Source: Aequoribacter fuscus (GTDB lineage: Bacteria > Pseudomonadota > Gammaproteobacteria > Pseudomonadales > Halieaceae). Taken from it: a stretch of DNA of 64,000 bases. A program made the translations under genes and the position numbers. The stretch covers positions 930,001 through 994,000 of the forward strand of contig NZ_CP036423.1 of NCBI RefSeq assembly GCF_009910365.1. The letters are read 5' to 3'. The notes under the pieces are model-generated. The model saw only the letters and a program-made list of their open reading frames with translations, was not told the DNA's origin and did no database searches. This document shows, piece by piece, positions 15,822 to 24,860 of this stretch. Numbering within the stretch: position 1 is the first letter of the stretch; each line of letters starts with the position of its first letter.

Positions 15822-18800
15822 TGGATACGTCTAAGTTAAAAAAATTCGCACAAGCGGCGCGCCAAGAGTTACTTGAGCAGGTCGGCAGTAAACTCGCGTT
15901 TGTCTTAAAGCCCGAAAGTCCCGCTCGCCGTGAATATCCGGCGGTAGTGAATGAGCTCGAAAAGGCGATGTCGGCTCATGGTAAAGCGGCGCTGATCGAT
16001 CAAGTGGCCTACACCTGGTTCAACCGTTTCTGTGCACTGCGATTCATGGATGTGAACGGTTACAACCGTGTGGGTGTCGTCTCACCGGCTGAGGGACAGG
16101 TGCAACCAGAGATCCTCGCTGAAGCTAAATCAGGTGTACTTGATGATGGTCAGATTAACGCTCAGACGATAGAGAAAATCCGCGGCCTGCTGAATGGCTC
16201 GATTCCAAGCCCAGATGCACAAAGCGAAGCGTACCGTCTACTCATCGTGGGTTCATGTAATGCGCTGTACGACCGTATGCCTTACCTGTTTGAGCGTATT
16301 CAGGACTTCACTGAGCTACTGATGCCCGATGATCTACTTTCGGATAACTCGATTCTGACGAAAATGCGCGAGGTGATGACGCCAGAATCCTGCACGGATG
16401 TTGAGATCATTGGTTGGCTGTATCAGTTTTACATTTCCGAAAAGAAAGACGAGGTGTTTGCAGGTCTCAAGAAGAACCAGAAGATTACCGCCGAGAACAT
16501 TCCGGCGGCCACTCAGCTGTTCACGCCCCACTGGATTGTGCGCTATTTGGTTGAGAACTCTTTGGGCCGCCTCTGGATGCTGAATCGCCCCAATTCCAAG
16601 CTCACAGAGCAGATGGAATATTACATAGCACCGGAAGAACCTGAGTCAGATTTCCTAAAGATCGGCAGTCCTGAAGAGATCAAAATCGCCGATCCTGCAG
16701 CAGGCTCAGGCCACATGCTTACCTACGCGTTTGATCTGCTGTACGCGATCTACGAAGAGGAAGGCTATGACCCGAATGACATTCCGGGACTGATTCTGAG
16801 CAACAACCTGTACGGTATCGAGATTGATGAGCGCGCAGGGGCGTTAGCGTCTTTTGCGCTTGAGATGAAAGCCGCAGCAAAACTCGGTCGTCGGCGTTTC
16901 TTCCGTATGGATGCGAAGCCCAATGTTTGTGTGCTTGAAGATTTTACTTTCACAGACTCCGAGATGGATGATGTGATGTCCATCGTGGGTAAAGATCTTT
17001 ACTCGGCAGACCTGCGCGAGACGCTGACTCAGTTTGAGCAAGCTAAAAACTTCGGCTCTCTCATTGTTCCAAAGCTCAAGGACCCCGCTGAAACACTCCG
17101 ACTGATCGAGACAAAAGACCTCGCGGGCGATATGTGGTTGACCGAAGTACATGAGCGTTTGGTCAGAGTACTGCGCATGGCTGAGTATCTTTCGCCGAAA
17201 TACCATGTGGTGGTAGCCAACCCACCATATAAGAAGAAAGGTGACCTTAACGGCCAGCTTCAGTCATTTCTTGTGGAGAAGTTTCCCGATTGTTTTTCGG
17301 ACCTATATGCGGCATTTATTGACCGCCTGAATAAACTTTGCCGCAGGCATTGTCTCTTCGCAATGATCGCTATGGATAGCTGGTTATTTGGTGATGATTT
17401 CACAGAAATGCGCATACGCCTGCTCTCAGGAGCGCCTTTTAAACAGTTAGCGCACCTCGGCCCTCGTGCCTTTGACCAAATCAAAGGTGAGGTTGTACAG
17501 GTCGCAAGCTTCGTATCACAAAGGCATGGCGATCCAAGTCAGGTGGCTCAATTCTTCGACTTAACTGACGGCCAGACTTCCGAAGAGAAGGCGTCTATGC
17601 TTCGAAAACGGCATGGAAAACATCTGGCTAGAGGGACTGATTTTTCATGTTTGCCTCGAAATGTGGTCGCGTATTTTGTGTCAGATCATACTCGGAATGC
17701 TTACGCAAAAGGCACACCCCTAAAGGAGATTGCGGAGGCCTTCACTGGTTTGCAAACCGGTGACAATGATCGCTTTATTCGATGCTGGCCCGAAGTCAAC
17801 AGTAATTCCATTGCAAACAATAATAGTTACGATGTTATAGGATCCGATGACCATCCTTGGGTCCGGTATATTAAAGGTAGTGATTACCGGAAATGGTACG
17901 GAAATGGCTTTCTCGTTCTGAATTGGGCGAGAAATGGACAAGCTGTAATCAACCATCCAAGTGCTCGACCTCAGAATCGAGAACACTACTTCAAGCCCGG
18001 ATTAGCCTACAACACCATTGCCAAAAAGTTTTCGGCTCGACGTGTTTATGGTGGTGAGGTATTCGATCAAAAGAATTCAATGTTCATAGCGGCAAATGAT
18101 GTGAGTCTCGATGAGTCTTTGGCACTTTTGCACTCCAATTCAATTGTTCCGTTGCTCCGCGTGGTTGCCGCTAAGGACTTTGGTCCCGGCAGCATGAAGC
18201 TTTTGCCAATGCCGTCAGATGGTATTCCATTACCTGCACGTGAAATTACGTTGCAATCTGTGAGACTGGCTCGCGCAGACTGGGACGCCTACGAAACCTC
18301 TTGGGATTTCAGCACGCTCCCGCTGATCTCGCACGATCATCGCGGAGAGACGCTTGCGGAGAGATATGCAAGCTTGCGCACCCATTGGCAGTCCATGAAG
18401 GACGAAATGCAGCGGCTGGAGGAAGAGAACAACCGCATCTTCATCGAAGTCTATGGCCTCCAAGACGAACTATCGCCCGAAGTCCCAATCGAAGAAATCA
18501 CCCTCACCTGTAACCCAGCGTACCGTTATGGCATCAAAGGCACTAAAGAAGAACGTGAAACACGCCTGAAAGCGGACACTATGGCAGAGTTCTTGTCATA
18601 TGCTGTGGGTTGTATGTTCGGGCGCTACTCATTGGATGAGCCGGGTCTGATCCTAGCCAACCAAGGTGAAACCCTCGCCGACTATTTAGCTCGTATACCT
18701 GAACCGGCGTTCATGCCGGACGATGATAACGTCATTCCACTGATCGACTTCGAGGGGGACTGGTTTGAGGACGATATCAGCGAGCGCTTTAAGCAGTTCC

Positions 18801-19300
18801 TACGGGTGACGTTTGGCGATCAGCACTATGCCGAGAACGTAGCCTTTATCGAAGATGCGTTGGGTAAGAGTATCCAAAAATACTTCGTTAAAGACTTTTA
18901 TAACGACCATGTTCAACGTTACAAGAAGCGCCCAATCTACTGGTTGTTCTCAAGTCCGAAAGGCACGTTCAATGCGCTGATCTACATGCACCGCTACACG
19001 TCGTCAACGGCAAGTGTCGTGCTGAACGAGTATCTGCGTGAGTTCCGCACCAAGCTCGAAGCGCGTCGCGATAGCAACGAGCAAATCTCAATTAGCGCCA
19101 GCAGTTCTCAGAAAGAGAAGACCGCTGCACTGAAGATGATCGATAAGCTCAACAAAGCGATTGAAGAGGTGAACGACTACGAGCGTGAGGTACTTTATCC
19201 GTTGGCAGGTCAGAACATCGCCATCGATCTCGATGATGGTGTGAAACACAACTATCCCTTGTTCGGCAAAGCGCTGAAGAAGATCACAGGCTTGAGCTAA
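15821..19300 (+). CDS. pglX: BREX-1 adenine-specific DNA methyltransferase PglX
   Basis: The specificity and modification subunit of BREX, 1159 residues, the usual length. SAM-binding motif I, IADPAAGSGHML, lies near residue 290; the catalytic N6-adenine motif NPPY is at residues 467-470 (VVANPPYKKKG). The C-terminal half contains the target-recognition region followed by a helical tail. Methylates one strand of an asymmetric non-palindromic site in known systems, marking self DNA. Begins with GTG overlapping the brxC stop. By eye the central part (about 17,230-18,240) uses codons differently from both flanks. Confidence 0.95.
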   Translation: MDTSKLKKFAQAARQELLEQVGSKLAFVLKPESPARREYPAVVNELEKAMSAHGKAALIDQVAYTWFNRFCALRFMDVNGYNRVGVVSPAEGQVQPEILAEAKSGVLDDGQINAQTIEKIRGLLNGSIPSPDAQSEAYRLLIVGSCNALYDRMPYLFERIQDFTELLMPDDLLSDNSILTKMREVMTPESCTDVEIIGWLYQFYISEKKDEVFAGLKKNQKITAENIPAATQLFTPHWIVRYLVENSLGRLWMLNRPNSKLTEQMEYYIAPEEPESDFLKIGSPEEIKIADPAAGSGHMLTYAFDLLYAIYEEEGYDPNDIPGLILSNNLYGIEIDERAGALASFALEMKAAAKLGRRRFFRMDAKPNVCVLEDFTFTDSEMDDVMSIVGKDLYSADLRETLTQFEQAKNFGSLIVPKLKDPAETLRLIETKDLAGDMWLTEVHERLVRVLRMAEYLSPKYHVVVANPPYKKKGDLNGQLQSFLVEKFPDCFSDLYAAFIDRLNKLCRRHCLFAMIAMDSWLFGDDFTEMRIRLLSGAPFKQLAHLGPRAFDQIKGEVVQVASFVSQRHGDPSQVAQFFDLTDGQTSEEKASMLRKRHGKHLARGTDFSCLPRNVVAYFVSDHTRNAYAKGTPLKEIAEAFTGLQTGDNDRFIRCWPEVNSNSIANNNSYDVIGSDDHPWVRYIKGSDYRKWYGNGFLVLNWARNGQAVINHPSARPQNREHYFKPGLAYNTIAKKFSARRVYGGEVFDQKNSMFIAANDVSLDESLALLHSNSIVPLLRVVAAKDFGPGSMKLLPMPSDGIPLPAREITLQSVRLARADWDAYETSWDFSTLPLISHDHRGETLAERYASLRTHWQSMKDEMQRLEEENNRIFIEVYGLQDELSPEVPIEEITLTCNPAYRYGIKGTKEERETRLKADTMAEFLSYAVGCMFGRYSLDEPGLILANQGETLADYLARIPEPAFMPDDDNVIPLIDFEGDWFEDDISERFKQFLRVTFGDQHYAENVAFIEDALGKSIQKYFVKDFYNDHVQRYKKRPIYWLFSSPKGTFNALIYMHRYTSSTASVVLNEYLREFRTKLEARRDSNEQISISASSSQKEKTAALKMIDKLNKAIEEVNDYEREVLYPLAGQNIAIDLDDGVKHNYPLFGKALKKITGLS

Positions 19301-19310
19301 GGCAGGGACG

Positions 19311-21860
19311 ATGACACAAAACCGTATTCAACAAAATCTCGCTCGACTGTTTGAGCGCCAGCGCATTGTCTTCTGGTATGACGACAAGAAAGAGTTTCGC
19401 GAGGCGTTTGAAAGTCTTGAGATGGAGGGCGTGGAGAAGGCTGAAATTCAGTCGAATGAATTTACTCTCAAGCATCGTATCTTGCGGGAAGAGCCAAAAC
19501 AGAACTTCCTGCTGTACTGCGAAGATAAAGAGCCCGAGTATCTCAACAACTGGCTGCTCGACGTTCAGCTGCACAGTGCAGTATTCCGGACTGACCAGTC
19601 CGCGATCTGGCTGAGCGAAATGAACCTCCCGCCAGACTTTGCCGATGTCGTTACGGAACATGAAGCCTTTTTTGATGCGGGTCGCGCGCCTAAGCAAGCC
19701 GAGACCCGCAAGCAAAAGCTTCTCGATTTACTGCAACCCGACGACCTCAAACAGCATGTGCGGCTCAAGATGCTGGCTGTCTGCGCAGATCTTCATCAGC
19801 TGGCCGATGTACGCTTAGATGTCATTTGCGAAAATCTGTTTGATGAGTTGGTTGAGGATACCCAACCACGATTTGCGCTGATCGAACGATGCAATCTGAC
19901 GGGCGTGCTATGGGAGCAGATCGAGCGTCACTACGGATACGTCTCAGAGACGCCATCGGTCAAAGACTTCTCAATCGAGCTGTTTAAGTCGTGCTACGCA
20001 CTCTCAATCACCAATCCAAAAGCTAGCGATAAGGCCGCGCTAAATAACGATGCACTCGTACTCTTCAAACGCTGGAAGGACAGTCGCAAGCACGAGGACG
20101 TCTTTGAATCCCTCTCAGGCAGCTATGCAGAGCTACTAGACATAGAGAGCGATCTAAACAATCGGGATCTGCGCGATGTCATCGAGATGGATTACTACCG
20201 CTTGATTGACCAAAAAATCATCGTAGATCTGGTCAAAGCCGTGAGCCAACGCACGCTGTCGGAAGGCGAGGTCACCAAATACTGCCGTGAGCGTCGTCAA
20301 AGTCACTGGTACGGTGCGTTTAAACACCTCTACACTGCGATCGAAGTCGCCAGTCAGTTCCTATCTGCGCTAGATACTGTGCAGCTCAACATGAGTAGCA
20401 CGTCCGATGCCGTGCATGGCTACGTGCGCCACTGGTACAAGATTGATCAGATGTACCGCAAGTTCATCCACGCCCTGAAATCCTCTGGGCAGATGACCCT
20501 GCTGAATAACCTGGTCGATACCGTGGAGAACCTTTATACCAATCGTTTCTTAAGTCCGCTGGCTACTCAATGGCAGGGTCAGGTGGATGCGATGGATAAA
20601 TGGTCCGTACCGGATGTGATCCCGCAACGCCAGTTCTACAGCAATTGGGTAAAACGCTATTCCAACCGCGGCAGCAAGATCTGCGTCATTATCTCGGATG
20701 CGTTTCGCTATGAGGCCGCCGAAGAGATGATCGGCCGCATTAACGGGGAAAAGCGCTATCAGGCCTCACTCAGCCACATGCTGTCGTCCCTGCCAAGCTA
20801 TACGCAGTTGGGCATGGCGTCGTTGCTCCCATCCAACGGCGGTGAATTCACCATTTCGGATAGCGATGGTTCGGTGTCGATTGGGGGTGTATCGACTCAG
20901 GGAACCGCGAATCGAGACAAGCTGATCAAAGCTGCCCTGGGTGATACCGCCTGTGCGCAGCAAGCCAAATCCATCTTGGATATGACGCAAAGCGAGGGGC
21001 GTGAGCTCTTTAAAAACCACGATGTCATCTACATCTATCACAACCGCATCGACCATGCTGGCGACAAGATGCAGTCCGAGGGTGAAGCCTTCGATGCTAC
21101 GGAGCGTACGTTCGACGACTTGATGATCCTGATTAAGAAGCTCGCTGCTTACAACGCATCTAATATCTTGATCACCGCGGATCACGGGTTTATCTATCAG
21201 AACAAGCCGCTCGATGAGAGCGATTTCTTGTCTGCCGATGCCAGTGGTGAGGTGCATTACCGCGACCGCCGCTTCCTTCTTGGCAAAGGATTATCCGCCC
21301 CGGAATCCATCAAGGTGTTCAGCCCAGAACAACTAGGACTGTCAGGTGATGTGCACGCGGCCATTCCAAAAGGAATCCAGCGCCTTCGCTTGAGTGGCTC
21401 GGGCAGTCGCTTTGTTCACGGCGGAGCGACCTTGCAAGAAGTCATTGTTCCCGTCATCTCAGTGAATAAGAGCCGACAGGATGATGTCGCAGTCGTTGAA
21501 GTCGATTTGCTTCGCGGTGGTACCAACATCATCTCGGCAGGGCAGCTCTCAGTCACGTTGTATCAGACCGAAGCGGTGACCGATAAGCTCAAACCGCGCC
21601 AGCTACGCTGTGGCATTTACACGTCGTCTGGTCAGCTGATCTCTGACGCACACAACGTCACAATGGATCTGACATCGGATAACGCCCGCGAGCGCGAGAT
21701 GAAGTTGCGTTTCGTTCTGACTCAAGATGCCGACGCTGCGAACAATCAGGAAGTGAGCCTGAAGCTAGAAGAGCAAGTTGCAGGCACAAACCAGTACACC
21801 GAATACAAACAGTTGAAATACACCATTCGCCGCTCATTCACGAGCGACTTCGATTTTTAA
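19311..21860 (+). CDS. pglZ: BREX-1 alkaline-phosphatase-like PglZ (type A)
   Basis: An 849-residue PglZ protein of the alkaline-phosphatase fold. Metal-site motifs: ICVIISDAFRYEAAEEM near residue 463, IYIYHNRIDHAGD near 578 and LITADHGFIYQN near 622. In BREX it is required for both methylation and phage exclusion and binds PglX. Start ATG 19311 lies 10 bases after pglX. Confidence 0.94.
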   Translation: MTQNRIQQNLARLFERQRIVFWYDDKKEFREAFESLEMEGVEKAEIQSNEFTLKHRILREEPKQNFLLYCEDKEPEYLNNWLLDVQLHSAVFRTDQSAIWLSEMNLPPDFADVVTEHEAFFDAGRAPKQAETRKQKLLDLLQPDDLKQHVRLKMLAVCADLHQLADVRLDVICENLFDELVEDTQPRFALIERCNLTGVLWEQIERHYGYVSETPSVKDFSIELFKSCYALSITNPKASDKAALNNDALVLFKRWKDSRKHEDVFESLSGSYAELLDIESDLNNRDLRDVIEMDYYRLIDQKIIVDLVKAVSQRTLSEGEVTKYCRERRQSHWYGAFKHLYTAIEVASQFLSALDTVQLNMSSTSDAVHGYVRHWYKIDQMYRKFIHALKSSGQMTLLNNLVDTVENLYTNRFLSPLATQWQGQVDAMDKWSVPDVIPQRQFYSNWVKRYSNRGSKICVIISDAFRYEAAEEMIGRINGEKRYQASLSHMLSSLPSYTQLGMASLLPSNGGEFTISDSDGSVSIGGVSTQGTANRDKLIKAALGDTACAQQAKSILDMTQSEGRELFKNHDVIYIYHNRIDHAGDKMQSEGEAFDATERTFDDLMILIKKLAAYNASNILITADHGFIYQNKPLDESDFLSADASGEVHYRDRRFLLGKGLSAPESIKVFSPEQLGLSGDVHAAIPKGIQRLRLSGSGSRFVHGGATLQEVIVPVISVNKSRQDDVAVVEVDLLRGGTNIISAGQLSVTLYQTEAVTDKLKPRQLRCGIYTSSGQLISDAHNVTMDLTSDNAREREMKLRFVLTQDADAANNQEVSLKLEEQVAGTNQYTEYKQLKYTIRRSFTSDFDF

Positions 21861-21893
21861 TGAAGGGCGATGAGAAATAAACAGGACAGAACC

Positions 21894-23957
21894 ATGACGG
21901 ATCTAAACGCAAAAATTAACGACATCTTCCCCGGCCTTGTGGTTCGCAAGGATCTGGTGAAGACCGTAAAAGGGAACGCCATTGTTCCGTCCTACGTCCT
22001 TGAGTATCTGCTGGGGCAGTATTGCGCGACAAACGACGAAGATAGCATTCAGAGTGGCATCCAGACGGTTAAAGAGATCCTCGCCAAGCACTACGTTCAT
22101 CGTAACGAGGCGGGGCTGGTACGGTCCACTATCCGTGAGAAGGGGCGCTACAAGGTCATTGATAAGGTGACTGTGGCACTGAATGATAAAAAGGACTGCT
22201 ACGAGACCGAGTTTTCTAACCTCGGGATCAAAAAGGTCTTAATTGATTCCGGCACGGTTAAAAAACACCCCAAACTCTTAGTCGGTGGTGTCTGGGTTAT
22301 TGCGGATATCGAGTACGAGCATACGGAAGACAAGGATGCGGTGCCTTGGATCTTGGGCACTCTAAAACCGATTCAGATGTCGCACTTCGACTACGAAGGC
22401 TACCTTGAAGCCCGCAAGCAGTTCACGCTGGATGAGTGGATTGATGTGTTGGTACAGAGTATCGGCTTTAACCCGGAGTACTTCGGTGAGCGCAGTAAAC
22501 TCACCCAACTGGTGCGACTCATTCCGTTTTGTGAGCGCAACTACAACCTGATTGAACTTGGCCCAAAAGGAACGGGTAAATCTCATATCTATTCTGAGTT
22601 CTCACCCCACGGCATTCTGATTTCAGGTGGCGAGGTTACGGTACCCAAGCTGTTCGTAAACAACTCAAGCGGCAAGATCGGCTTGGTCGGCTATTGGGAT
22701 ACCGTCGCATTCGATGAGTTCGCAGGTAAAGAGAAGAAGGTCGACAAAGCGCTGGTCGACATCATGAAGAACTACATGGCGAACAAGTCGTTCTCTCGTG
22801 GTGTTGAAACGCTTGGTGCCGATGCGTCGATGGCGTTTGTCGGTAACACTGAACATAGCCTAGCTTACATGCTCAAGCACTCTGACCTATTCGACGCGCT
22901 ACCCGCAAAATTCTACGACTCCGCGTTCTTAGACCGTCTGCATTTCTATATTCCCGGCTGGGAAGTGGACATCATCCGTGGCGAGATGTTCTCAAGCGGC
23001 TACGGCTTTGTTGTTGACTATCTTGCTGAGGTGCTGCGCCACCTCCGCAACCAAGACTACTCAGACCAATACAAAGGGATATTTGAGCTCGACCCCTCTC
23101 TCTCGACCCGTGATAGAGACGGTATCAATAAGACTTTCTCAGGCCTGATGAAGATACTCTTCCCGCAGGGCGGGGCTACCCATGAAGAGATAGAGAAGAT
23201 TCTCAAACTCGCGATGGAAGGCCGCAAACGCGTTAAAGATCAGTTGATGCGCATCGACACTACCTACGCTTCAGTTAAATTCAATTACAGCGATGAGGCA
23301 GGTAAGCAGGCTTCGGTTTCTACCTTAGAAGAACTGCAATACCCTAAATACTTCCACCATGAGGTCGAGGTGGATACCGGTGAGTTACCTGAACCAATAC
23401 CCGCGAATAACGCATCACCGTCAACGCCGAGCGCGCCTGTCGCGCCTCAAAGCGCAAAGCCTGAGTTAAAAGAGCAACACATCGTGGTGATGGAGAATCA
23501 GCGCGGCGTCAGTTACGAGCAGCTTTTTGGGCCGTATCTTAAAGGTGCTACCCATATCACCATAACAGATCCATATATTCGATTGTTCTACCAGGCGCGC
23601 AATCTGATGGAGCTTTTAGAATCCGTCGTGAAAGCCAAGTCTGAAGAGGATGAAGTGGTAGTAAGCCTGATCACTGTCGAGGACGAGTTCAAAGGCGAAC
23701 AACAACGTGAATGGTTGAGCCAGATTCAGAGTTCGATGCTCACGGTCGGCATCAAATTCGCCTTCTCATTTGATAACTCAGGGAGGCAACACGCTCGCCA
23801 TATCGTGACGGATACCGGCTGGAAAATCTCTTTGGACCGCGGACTCGATATCTTCCAACAGTACGATATGAATGATGCCTTCCAGCTGACAAACCGACTG
23901 CAATCCCAGCGGCCATGTAAGGCATTTGAAGTGACCTATATTCGAGTGGGAGAGTAA
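21894..23957 (+). CDS. brxL: BREX AAA+ protein BrxL with C-terminal MIT_C-like domain
   Basis: The AAA+ effector of type I BREX. ATG 21894 (687 residues) is preferred to the in-frame ATG at 21870 because AGGACA lies just before it. The N-terminal part (DIFPGLVVRKDLVK, VPSYVLEYLLGQYC) and Walker A GPKGTGKS at residues 223-230 are typical of the BrxL ATPase core. A proline-rich linker near residues 495-520 leads to a ~150-residue tail: SYEQLFGPYLKGATHITI, DPYIRLFYQARN, then GWKISLDRGLDIF. That tail closely follows the MIT_C (phospholipase-D-like) domain of MITD1 instead of a Lon-type protease domain. Core call is firm; the tail is by motif recognition. Confidence 0.92.
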   Translation: MTDLNAKINDIFPGLVVRKDLVKTVKGNAIVPSYVLEYLLGQYCATNDEDSIQSGIQTVKEILAKHYVHRNEAGLVRSTIREKGRYKVIDKVTVALNDKKDCYETEFSNLGIKKVLIDSGTVKKHPKLLVGGVWVIADIEYEHTEDKDAVPWILGTLKPIQMSHFDYEGYLEARKQFTLDEWIDVLVQSIGFNPEYFGERSKLTQLVRLIPFCERNYNLIELGPKGTGKSHIYSEFSPHGILISGGEVTVPKLFVNNSSGKIGLVGYWDTVAFDEFAGKEKKVDKALVDIMKNYMANKSFSRGVETLGADASMAFVGNTEHSLAYMLKHSDLFDALPAKFYDSAFLDRLHFYIPGWEVDIIRGEMFSSGYGFVVDYLAEVLRHLRNQDYSDQYKGIFELDPSLSTRDRDGINKTFSGLMKILFPQGGATHEEIEKILKLAMEGRKRVKDQLMRIDTTYASVKFNYSDEAGKQASVSTLEELQYPKYFHHEVEVDTGELPEPIPANNASPSTPSAPVAPQSAKPELKEQHIVVMENQRGVSYEQLFGPYLKGATHITITDPYIRLFYQARNLMELLESVVKAKSEEDEVVVSLITVEDEFKGEQQREWLSQIQSSMLTVGIKFAFSFDNSGRQHARHIVTDTGWKISLDRGLDIFQQYDMNDAFQLTNRLQSQRPCKAFEVTYIRVGE

Positions 23958-23960
23958 AAC

Positions 23961-24818
23961 ATGGCAGGGCGTTACCGCACTATCCAGATATATCTGCCCA
24001 ATGGGGATCCAACTGGGATCCGCATAGCTGAGCTCACAACTTCTATTATCAGGGTCATCGAAATCCCTAGAAGCCAAATCACTCAATTTCTCAAGAGTGA
24101 AGAGGCTAACCAGGTAGGGTTTTACTTTTTGTTCGGTGGAGATAGTAAAGACGAAGTTTATATCGGCCAGTCCGGTAACTTGGGATCGCGTTTGTCACAA
24201 CACAGCAAGGATGACAAACGAGACTGGGAGCGAGCACTGGCTGTAGTGTCGTTGACCAATAATCTCACGCAAACGCATGTGCTGTATTTGGAGTCGTTGA
24301 GCATAGAGCGCGCCAAGGCCTGCGATCGATACAGAGTGATCAACGGAAACGGCGGTCAGCGGCCTCACACACCTATTCCTCTGCGTGACGATTGCGATGA
24401 GATCCATGAAATAGCCTCGCTTTTAATGGCTACGCTGGGCTACCCAATTTTTGAGAAACTGGTCGATGAGTCCAACGAAAATGAGCGCGAGATTTTTTAC
24501 TGTACACGCACAGGCGCCAACGCTCAGGCGGTCTACACAAACGAAGGCCTGGTTGTGCTGAAAGGTTCGACCGGTCTTCTTAATCCCAATGGCAAATCCA
24601 GAGCGGATTTGGTAAATGCTAGAGACCGACTGATCGAGAGCGGCGTGCTTGCTGTCGAAGGTGAGTTCACCCGATTTACAAAAGACTGGTTATTTTCGAC
24701 ACCCAGTGGTGCCTCTAACGCTGTCGTCGTCATGCCTTCCAATGGATGGCGTGAATGGAAAACCGCCAGTGGAATTACGCTCGACGAGCTTCACCGCTCT
24801 GGACCCGCAAATGAATAG
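23961..24818 (+). CDS. GIY-YIG nuclease with DUF4357 tail, BREX-linked
   Basis: A 285-residue protein. The GIY-YIG signature is VGFYFLFGG then VYIGQSGNLGSRLSQH around residues 53-80, with the catalytic Arg in GSRL. The C-terminal third (LVNARDRLIESGVL to GWREWKTASG) fits DUF4357, a frequent partner of GIY-YIG. It begins 3 bases after brxL, so it is probably co-transcribed with BREX. GIY-YIG/DUF4357 proteins occur in many defence islands; here it may add direct DNA cleavage. Not part of the six-gene core. Confidence 0.85.
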   Translation: MAGRYRTIQIYLPNGDPTGIRIAELTTSIIRVIEIPRSQITQFLKSEEANQVGFYFLFGGDSKDEVYIGQSGNLGSRLSQHSKDDKRDWERALAVVSLTNNLTQTHVLYLESLSIERAKACDRYRVINGNGGQRPHTPIPLRDDCDEIHEIASLLMATLGYPIFEKLVDESNENEREIFYCTRTGANAQAVYTNEGLVVLKGSTGLLNPNGKSRADLVNARDRLIESGVLAVEGEFTRFTKDWLFSTPSGASNAVVVMPSNGWREWKTASGITLDELHRSGPANE

Positions 24819-24860
24819 AGCGAGTAATCGATAGCGACCTGTCGAAATCAAGGACTGAGT

